Shown here: positions 58,454 through 64,000 of the stretch, piece by piece
How the letters are laid out: each line of letters opens with the position of its first letter
Numbering within the stretch: the first letter of the stretch is position 1
Assembly: GCF_002632725.1 (NCBI RefSeq)
Contig: NZ_NJAI01000009.1
Location: forward strand, 38,379 to 102,378
Source of the DNA: Xenorhabdus hominickii
GTDB lineage: Bacteria; Pseudomonadota; Gammaproteobacteria; Enterobacterales; Enterobacteriaceae
Reading direction: 5' to 3'
DNA length: 64,000 bases
Made by a program: the position numbers and the translations under genes
Notes under the pieces: model-generated
The model's database searches: none
The model's input: the letters and a program-made list of their open reading frames with translations, nothing else
Told to the model about the DNA's origin: nothing

Positions 58454-58774
58454 TTATTTCGTCATTTTCTCTTGAGCTGTTTCCATAATCGCCCACTGAG
58501 TTAATGTAACCATTTCACCAATCGCTTTATCGCGTTCTGACATTGGGTAATGTTTGGCAGTCACTGTAACACGTCTTCCATACTTCCATTCTTTACGTGT
58601 TAGCGCAATCCGTGTATCAATGAGCTTTCCGTCAGCTTTGCGATAGATTTCTTCTTCTACCAACTCAAACTGAGTGTGTCCCACTTCCACCAGCATGATA
58701 GTTTCAACAAGTTCAATTTCACGAGACTCATCTGGAAAAATCATGTTTTCAGAGTTCATTAAGCTCTTAGCCAT
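58454..58774 (-). CDS. Unrecognised 106-aa protein
   Basis: Function unknown. Start at ATG 58774 (AAGGA 7 bases upstream) is better than GTG 58825. β-strand-rich middle: IELVETIMLVEVGHTQFELV, EEEIYRKADGKLIDTRIALT, GRRVTVTAKHYPMSER, then a helix DKAIGEMVTLTQWAIMETAQ. Forms with its two neighbours a cluster of small plasmid proteins on the minus strand. Confidence 0.55.
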   Translation of the reverse strand: MAKSLMNSENMIFPDESREIELVETIMLVEVGHTQFELVEEEIYRKADGKLIDTRIALTRKEWKYGRRVTVTAKHYPMSERDKAIGEMVTLTQWAIMETAQEKMTK

Positions 58775-58922
58775 ACTGCGTTCCTTAATTTGCACTTTAT
58801 CGTTTTGATAGATGTATTTTGCCACCAGCAGATAGGTGAGAAAGTGAAAGCAATAGGGGTAACTAAAAGTGAAAAGGGCGCAGTTTTTATGCCGCGCCCC
58901 GTAGGTATCAGTCTATCGACCT

Positions 58923-59375
58923 TTATTTACCTGCAACCACCGCAGGCTCTTCAATCGGCTTTTCACCAATCAGAGTCAAGACTTCTTCTGGCAGGTGCTG
59001 CTCAACAGGGATATCGCCCATAATACGCAGGCCAAACATACTGATCCAAGTGGAGCTGTTTAAACCACTTTCCAGTACATCACTCACTTCGACCATCAAA
59101 TTTTTAAATTGGTTTTCCACGTCTTTGCGATAGTGTTCGATTACCGATGTACAGAACAAGTCATTACCACGACTCAAACGGATAACACCTAAATCGAATT
59201 TCTGGTTTCGATCTTTACCGGTAATGCGTTTGAATGTAGCAGTGGTAACTTCTTCTCCAGTTGCACGATCACGAACAATGGTTGTGATTTCAGCAATCTT
59301 CTCACTAGCTGCTCCATTCTTCCTAGAAGCGTAGTACATGTCGAAAACGAGATTTGAGCGATTAATCTTTTCCAT
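58923..59375 (-). CDS. Unrecognised 150-aa protein
   Basis: Function unknown. AAGGA 9 bases before ATG 59375. α/β content (IAEITTIVRDRATGEEVTTA, TFKRITGKDRNQKFDLGVIR, FKNLMVEVSDVLESGLNSST) with an acidic end. A hairpin with arms gggcgc/gcgccc near 58880-58902 lies beyond its stop. No family recognised. Confidence 0.55.
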   Translation of the reverse strand: MEKINRSNLVFDMYYASRKNGAASEKIAEITTIVRDRATGEEVTTATFKRITGKDRNQKFDLGVIRLSRGNDLFCTSVIEHYRKDVENQFKNLMVEVSDVLESGLNSSTWISMFGLRIMGDIPVEQHLPEEVLTLIGEKPIEEPAVVAGK

Positions 59376-59490
59376 GATAACTATTCCTTGTTAACTACTT
59401 TCCATTATTGGAATGGTTATCTTACTTATAGCGCTAAGTTATTCAAGTTGTTTTCTTATTGATGTTATTAATGTATGTGGCTAATGGTAG

Positions 59491-59518
59491 AAAAAAGCTC
59501 TCGTTATTGAGAGCTTTT
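59491..59518. terminator. Bidirectional terminator
   Basis: Stem aaaagctctc/gagagctttt with loop gttatt and A/T runs on both sides, 10 bases beyond the stop of the 112-aa gene on the minus strand. Confidence 0.8.
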
Positions 59519-59528
59519 CAGATTGATG

Positions 59529-59867
59529 TTACGCGTTATGCAATGGTTCTATGGATTGCTCCGCCATACACTGACCAATCAAAATGCCAGCAATATAACG
59601 AGCATTGTAGCCAGTAACTTTCAAACCAAACATGATATTGTTGAGTTCCATTGCTTTGTCTTGGTGCACTTTATGAATCGCTGTAATGTCTGTAACTTCG
59701 TGATCATCAGCCAGTGCGACAACAGACAAATAAGAATTTCCATCTAATTCCATAAACTCAATTAAATGAGTCGCTGAAACAATCGCAAAATTTCCATCAA
59801 TTGTTTTGCCAGCATTTCCGATTAAGTGAATTACATCAGAGCCAGAAATTTTTGTGATATATGCCAT
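59529..59867 (-). CDS. Unrecognised 112-aa protein
   Basis: Function unknown. AAGGA 7 bases before ATG 59867. β/α pattern: KISGSDVIHLIGNAGKTIDG, NFAIVSATHLIEFMELDGNS, YLSVVALADDHEVTDITAIH, ARYIAGILIGQCMAEQSIEP. Compact, soluble and without catalytic motif. Last of the small leftward cluster, first to be transcribed; the upstream 2 kb are gene-poor. Confidence 0.55.
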   Translation of the reverse strand: MAYITKISGSDVIHLIGNAGKTIDGNFAIVSATHLIEFMELDGNSYLSVVALADDHEVTDITAIHKVHQDKAMELNNIMFGLKVTGYNARYIAGILIGQCMAEQSIEPLHNA

Positions 59868-60749
59868 TTTTAAATTCCTTAATTTGAATTATTTATTTTT
59901 AAAGAGCGTCATCTCGTTTTCCTGAGATGTGACTATTATCACTGACTGAAAACGGCGAAAAAGCATTATTTTAGAATTTTATTCGGCTATTTATCTTTTT
60001 TATAGTGAGTTCTTTTCTATTAGCCTTGGTGATCAATTTAGAACATTCTGCAAATCAGCCTATATCCACCGTAGTTAAGAACAATCTACACGCCGTAGGT
60101 TCACTTAGGCTGGTGGAGGCGATTTGCTGCCGCAACTAACCTGATAGACAACTTGATACCCGATAAAGCCGTTTAATAGTGCTTCGTGACCCTCTGAGGG
60201 TGGCGTATAATATCCGCAGTGTTATTATGCTCGCCCCGAAAATTTTATCAGGCGAATAACCGTATTCCGCCTGTATTAACCTACACCTATGCGAAAACTC
60301 CGCCTTTCCCCGTTTACAGCCGTTTCCCTTTTCCACCTGATGCGAACTTCGTCCCGTTTCCCGCTTCTGACCGTAGGGCTGCTGAGGCTCGTAACCGGAG
60401 GCTTGTTTAGGGGAGCTAGGCATCGGTGGAGAATAAATACGGGAAAGGAATCCGCCCCCTCAGATTCCCCCTCTCTTATACCTCCTCTTTGCCCTGCTAC
60501 TTTCTTCTGCTTCTTCTGCTGCTACCTGTATGCTATCCCTACTACGTGAATGACTGTATAACCGTGGCTGCTTTTCCTACTGTTTCCTTCCTGCGGTTAA
60601 TACTTCTTTCTACTTCCTGTATTGGTTTCTATCCGCATCTTATTAATCGTTATCCCTATTGGTATGTGATTGCTTTAATCATCTCTGTATTGGTTGCATT
60701 GCTTCTATGGGTTGTTTCTTTACTTTTGTTGTTTCCTTGCTGCTATTAG
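59868..60749. other. Gene-poor region, part 1
   Basis: About 880 bases. Contains a hairpin gaccctc/gagggtg near 60187-60200 with TATAAT just after (60206-60211), so a short RNA may start here. From 60290 the plus strand becomes very rich in C and T (fragments such as tttcccttttccacc), also opening hydrophobic frames that look spurious. A GCTGGTGG (Chi-like) octamer lies at 60109-60116. No gene supported. Confidence 0.4.
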
Positions 60750-61300
60750 TATTGACACATTGGTTATTTATATTATTTAGTTATTGTTTTGAATTAGTTA
60801 TTTTCTTTGTTTGGATACTGATATAGTGGTTATCTATTCCTTGCTGTAATAGTTGACGTATGGGCTTTCCCGTTGGTTTTATCTCTGTTGGGTTGGGGTT
60901 TTGCAACTGTTGGTAATGACGTATTGAGAATATTGCCGGAATAGTTCTTCTTCGGTTCTCTCTGGTTGAATTGATATTGAGTTGGTTGCCTATGAGATTT
61001 AGGTCTGTGTTTGCCTAGTGTTATTGGGTTGGTCTTTATAACCTGACTGGATTTAGGTTGGTTCTATTTGTGGTTTGATTATTGATTCTGGCTTGGGATC
61101 ATTTCACAGTGTTTCAGGATGGAAATTAGGCTGGATTGTTAGGTCTGTTGGTTGAGTCATTTTTGCTCTGTTGCAATTCAGTTTCTTTAGTGGCTTGTTC
61201 TGAAATTGAGATTTGAAATATGTAAGAATCGGTTGGAAATTAGATCAATTTTTTACCTTTCAAAAATGGGTTTTTCGTTGACTTTTCATTGATCTAGATT
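60750..61300. other. Strongly G+T-rich, A/C-poor non-coding strand
   Basis: The plus strand is mostly T and G with frequent ttgg, ggtt and gttgg words (for example tctgttgggttggggttttg near 60886, and ggattgttaggtctgttggt near 61132). Stops occur in all frames. The bias continues for more than 500 bases, with the C+T-rich stretch before it. Such strand asymmetry may mark a replication or transfer-related site, or decayed DNA; I cannot tell. Confidence 0.5.
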
Positions 61301-61349
61301 CCTGCTTGCTATACTCGCAATATGTTATTGATTTAATTAAATAAAAAAA

Positions 61350-61390
61350 ATAAAAAGAGGCTTAAAATGATAGTCAATTGGTACTTATAG
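61350..61390 (+). other. Possible 7-codon leader frame
   Basis: aagaggctt lies before ATG 61367, which is followed by ATA GTC AAT TGG TAC TTA and TAG. A TATACT (61312-61317) lies upstream with a TTGATC 15 bases before it. Could be a leader peptide of a lost gene or chance. Confidence 0.25.
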
Positions 61391-61459
61391 AGATGGTCAA
61401 CTGTGACATAGTTTTTGGCACTCTGTTTGACGTGCTATTTTTGCACCTTTCTGATGTAT

Positions 61460-61660
61460 TTATCGTAATCTTCGGGTGAGATAACGTAGCATAATACCTT
61501 CCTCTGCAACAGCCAGCAGAAAATCACTCTGTGTTTGTCGCACGATGACTCGCAATAAATCCGGTAACGCCGCCTGTGGTAATTGGTTAGCCACAATCAA
61601 GCAGGTGTTCAAATCAGGCTTTACTTTTACTGACTGGGGTTTTACTTTTTCTCCAAAACA
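61460..61660 (-). pseudogene. Unidentified C-terminal gene fragment
   Basis: Open frame of 66 codons without a start: NTCLIVANQLPQAALPDLLR, VIVRQTQSDFLLAVAEEGIM, LRYLTRRLR and a stop. The sequence looks genuinely coding (amphipathic helices), but the upstream end is broken by a stop at 61661. No family recognised. Confidence 0.4.
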
Positions 61661-61845
61661 TTACAGCTCTTATCCTTTTTGTTTGTGGTCACATTTATGA
61701 TGTTACAATCGCATCATCATGACCTTAAGGGAACTCTAATTACCTATCTGATTTGATCTAAAAGTGTTGCAGAGCATGTGAAAAAAATTTTTATCTTTTT
61801 ATTTTACTAACAAAGAAGTTCAAGTTAGTGGTTTAAAAGAACGTT

Positions 61846-62277
61846 TTATTCCCAAGAAAATGTCGCCTCTTTTGGGTTGAATGTCAGCCTAGCTTTCTTC
61901 CAGTCCTTTCCTGTCAGAACCATCTCTATACACTGTGCAGGATAAAGGTTATCTGCTGGTGTGTATGTTTCATATGCAGAATCTGCATTAAGCTTAAACT
62001 GATACGTTATTTTTACTTCCCTTTTCCCATCAGGGAGCTGTTGTTGCTGGCATTCGATGTACGCTTCGTTAAAATCATCAGGTAATCCTTCAAGCATACA
62101 GCCTTGCGCCCATGAGAGGAGTTGTTCAGGGGTGTATTGCTCCGCTTCTTCGTCTGAGGTTCTAGGTTTGTTTAAGACTCGATCTAAAGTATTCATGAGT
62201 GATGACAACATTATTGTGGGTATCTCTGATAAAGAATTTAGTGAGCGTGTTATAAAATAACTGCCACAATCAAGCAA
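61846..62277 (-). CDS. Unrecognised 143-aa protein
   Basis: Function unknown. The conserved-looking part starts near MNTLDRVLNKPRTSDEEAEQ, so the true start may be ATG 62211 or 62196. WAQGCMLEGLPDDFNEAYIE, REVKITYQFKLNADSAYETY, QCIEMVLTGKDWKKARLTFN: acidic α/β protein of the size of many bacteriocin or polymorphic-toxin immunity proteins, but that is a guess with no partner toxin in sight. Confidence 0.45.
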   Translation of the reverse strand: MLDCGSYFITRSLNSLSEIPTIMLSSLMNTLDRVLNKPRTSDEEAEQYTPEQLLSWAQGCMLEGLPDDFNEAYIECQQQQLPDGKREVKITYQFKLNADSAYETYTPADNLYPAQCIEMVLTGKDWKKARLTFNPKEATFSWE

Positions 62278-62513
62278 TCAAATTTTGGGATGCCTCTATT
62301 TCACACAGAATACGCAATCATTAAATCTGACTTTGTTTAGTAGGGTACTTGTTGCGAATGAAAGAATAAAACTCGAGACGGAAAGGATCATTTTCATGAT
62401 CCACCTCATAGTCATAACCACTTATTGAAAATAATTTTTGTATGGTTTACATAACTACAAGCCATACCGTAATCTGATGGCATTATCAAACGATCTAAAA
62501 GCAATCACTATTT
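62278..62513. other. Intergenic region between divergent genes
   Basis: 236 AT-rich bases that must carry the promoters of both flanking genes. No repeat or clear promoter pair defined. Confidence 0.4.
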
Positions 62514-63248
62514 ATGAAAAGAAAGATTTTAGCTTGGATGGCTGCATTCGCAGCTTTCGTTAGTGCTACTGTTATGTTTGCTTCACAAGGATTTTCACTA
62601 TTAAATGGCACTTTTGATGTTTATCAAAACATTAGTGAAGCATTTTTTCAAAAAAAAGCAGAAGATAACTTGAGTGTTATTTATACAGGAACTTCCATTA
62701 AGTATATTGAATCGATATTTGGCTCCCCTGTTAGAGAAATGCATAGCGAAGAAGGAATTCATGAATATATTTATTCATTTAAAAAATTCTATCTACAAAT
62801 TGTTTACGATAACAACAACACTGTAATTTTCTATGCTGTAACCAGTAAAGATAAAGATTTTCATCCAAACGTTCCTTACCTTAACGTTCGCTTAGGAGAG
62901 CTATTTACAAACTACGGACAAGATTACCAATTCCTTTATTCTGGCTTTTCATCAAAATTTTATGAGTACATGGAATATCATTATCTGGGAAATCCAGGTA
63001 ATTATCGTAACTTCTATTTGTCTTATAATCCTGCTGGAGTAGATTACCAACCATTACAGCCGTTGCCAGATTTTACTAATGACGAACGCTCCCCACCAAA
63101 AACAGAGGACATAATAAAATTAAGAAGCAATAACGCGCCAAACACCTTTGCAGTTGGAGATATTCATGGAGGCCCTGACGGGCGGGAACTTTTTTATGGA
63201 ATTGGCATTGATTACTATGATGCAAGGGATATCCCGGATAAAGACTGA
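62514..63248 (+). CDS. Membrane-anchored protein, 244 aa (ETEC_3214-like?)
   Basis: Function unknown. N-terminal membrane segment ILAWMAAFAAFVSATVMFAS then a polar domain: SVIYTGTSIKYIESIFGSPV, YIYSFKKFYLQIVYDNNNTV, IFYAVTSKDKDFHPNVPYLN. The motif SIKYIESIFGSPVREM and the layout recall proteins annotated as ETEC_3214-domain, from memory only. The C-terminus (NAPNTFAVGDIHGG) suggests a more ordered β segment. Accessory gene of a mobile plasmid region. Confidence 0.5.
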   Translation: MKRKILAWMAAFAAFVSATVMFASQGFSLLNGTFDVYQNISEAFFQKKAEDNLSVIYTGTSIKYIESIFGSPVREMHSEEGIHEYIYSFKKFYLQIVYDNNNTVIFYAVTSKDKDFHPNVPYLNVRLGELFTNYGQDYQFLYSGFSSKFYEYMEYHYLGNPGNYRNFYLSYNPAGVDYQPLQPLPDFTNDERSPPKTEDIIKLRSNNAPNTFAVGDIHGGPDGRELFYGIGIDYYDARDIPDKD

Positions 63249-63638
63249 CTCAGTTTAATTAAAACTTCTTTTTCTCTGAATGTCCTCCAATTGCAAGATC
63301 TTTATCACCTGTAATGAAAGCGGCCAATGTAGCGAGTGTTTTTTTGAGAATTAGGAATGCCCCGTAAACCCGTCTCCTTGACGGTGGAGAGGGAATCAGA
63401 AAATCTGATTCCGCTACCCCGATTTTTACTCATCCTGAGTAATAACAGCTACCGCTGAGCACGTCATTCCATGACGATGACAATATAACAACATAATTAC
63501 ATTTATTGCAATAAGTATTTATTTACCTATTTTGATGGATTTTATTTTTAAAACGATTTTATTCAAAGAATACATTAGCCCCTACTAACGGGATGATCCT
63601 AAGTAACTGCTCCGCGACTTATCCATGACAAGTCTGAC
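63249..63638. other. Intergenic region with hairpins
   Basis: 390 bases. Hairpin ggaatcag/ctgattcc (63390-63408 area) beside gtctcc..ggtggagag (63371-63389), arms of the kind found at ends of IS200/IS605 elements. AT-rich DNA follows (63485-63570). No gene supported. Confidence 0.4.
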
Positions 63639-63716
63639 CTAGGCAGAGACGACGAAACCCGATGCCTGTAATTCAAAGAGACCCTGCTGTTTGATATTCA
63701 GAACAGCGTTAATATG
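63639..63716 (-). pseudogene. Remnant of a TnpB (IS200/IS605 OrfB) C-terminus
   Basis: Minus-strand frame HINAVLNIKQQGLFELQASG then FVVSA and a stop. TnpB proteins end with [DV]-x-NAAxNIL-x-x-G and a GLxxxxA tail; the fit is good but short. The RuvC and zinc parts are gone: upstream a stop follows within two codons. Hairpins nearby fit an IS605-type end. Confidence 0.5.
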
Positions 63717-63880
63717 GGATTAGCCGGAATCCCAGAAATTTCCGTCACCCTAAATTCAGTCCCACCACAACTTCAGCAGCCAGCCTTATACAGTGCCCTA
63801 TTCTGTCAAAAATCTAGGCGAAAAGTCGATTTCATGAGGTAAGACTAGGGGGTTTCGAGTCCAATCATGTGAAAACCCCA

Positions 63881-64000
63881 TTATCCGATAAGCGCTTTTG
63901 CCTTAGCTCTTATATCTTCCAGTTCTGAAGAGTTAATCTTACCTTTCTTTGTCACCTTTCTGGCTCGCCAATCAACGCATGTTATCTGGTCGGCTAAGGC
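63881..64000 (-). CDS. PemK/MazF-like toxin, C-terminal part (cut by window edge)
   Basis: 39 residues before the stop: ALADQITCVDWRARKVTKKG, KINSSELEDIRAKAKALIG. The DQ-x-x-x-VDWRAR-x-x-x-x-KG box is the conserved end of PemK/MazF/ChpB mRNA interferases. The rest, and any antitoxin, lie outside the window. Confidence 0.6.
   Translation of the reverse strand, partial: ALADQITCVDWRARKVTKKGKINSSELEDIRAKAKALIG

Noticed and set aside
60109..60116. Chi-like GCTGGTGG octamer
   Set aside because: Also found at other places (for example near 29683); an octamer is expected by chance in 64 kb.
60136..60423. 95-aa open frame on the minus strand
   Set aside because: No ribosome site, low-complexity basic composition, in the same biased region.
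60426..60749. 107-aa hydrophobic open frame
   Set aside because: Arises from the C+T-rich strand; poor ribosome site (GTG start), Leu/Phe/Tyr/Pro composition follows the base bias.
1..64000. tRNA and rRNA genes
   Set aside because: Looked for cloverleaf patterns in the gene-free stretches; none convincing.

Overview
The window looks like most or all of a phage-plasmid (an extrachromosomal prophage) of an AT-rich enterobacterium. The E-type colicin and immunity pair, the LexA box and the enterobacterial toxin-antitoxin families point to Enterobacterales. A Morganellaceae-like host (Xenorhabdus, Photorhabdus, Providencia, Arsenophonus or similar) is my guess from composition and gene style, not a demonstrated identity. 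A complete lambda-type tail and capsid cassette sits beside ParA-type partition genes, a primase-helicase-ligase replication set and several addiction modules. I found no integrase. All family names come from recognising motifs by eye; no database search was run.

Layout. 0-6.6 kb is an accessory region: a colicin E-type HNH DNase with its immunity gene, a Ner-like regulator, a hairpin-rich stretch, an IS6-like transposase remnant, VapBC, a frameshifted GNAT toxin relic, one unrecognised gene and a toxin-first RelE/HTH pair. 6.7-13.9 kb is a leftward replication operon: ATP-dependent DNA ligase, Toprim primase, DnaB-like helicase, a small Sm/Hfq-like protein and several unknowns. 14.0-17.1 kb holds a perfect 18-bp inverted repeat, a small rightward gene, ParA with a small partner protein, and a DUF1778/GNAT (TacAT-like) module. 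17.0-19.5 kb is lysis: nested spanins, an endolysin with a C-terminal membrane segment, and a holin candidate.

19.5-49 kb is one long leftward structural block, read here against transcription: S74-type tail fibre, then tail J, I, K, L, M, H, GT/G (by -1 frameshift), major tail protein, connector proteins, a very short DUF2829/Tad2-like protein, capsid, scaffold-like protein, portal, large terminase interrupted by a LAGLIDADG intein, and small terminase. Directly upstream in the same direction lie a winged-helix protein and a translationally coupled ParB - ParB - ABC ATPase - GNAT cassette. An SF2 helicase diverges from that cassette.

50-64 kb is plasmid backbone and accessory DNA: the helicase, small regulators, a lipoprotein, a protein with two tandem Sm/Hfq-like folds, a candidate replication region, a HigBA-like module, unknown small proteins, a 2-kb stretch without convincing genes that includes a strongly G+T-rich segment, and decayed mobile DNA ending in a partial PemK/MazF-like toxin.

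Most interesting leads: (1) the ParB-ParB-ABC-GNAT operon, which looks like a split form of the ABC-ATPase/acetyltransferase fusion family COG2401 and may be a DNA-modification or packaging-associated system; (2) a shared 24-bp element at the ends of ~130-bp inverted-repeat structures upstream of both the replication operon and the terminase operon; (3) two different Sm/Hfq-like proteins on one element; (4) two recoding sites in tail genes; (5) a paired repeat whose hairpin loop is flipped between copies.
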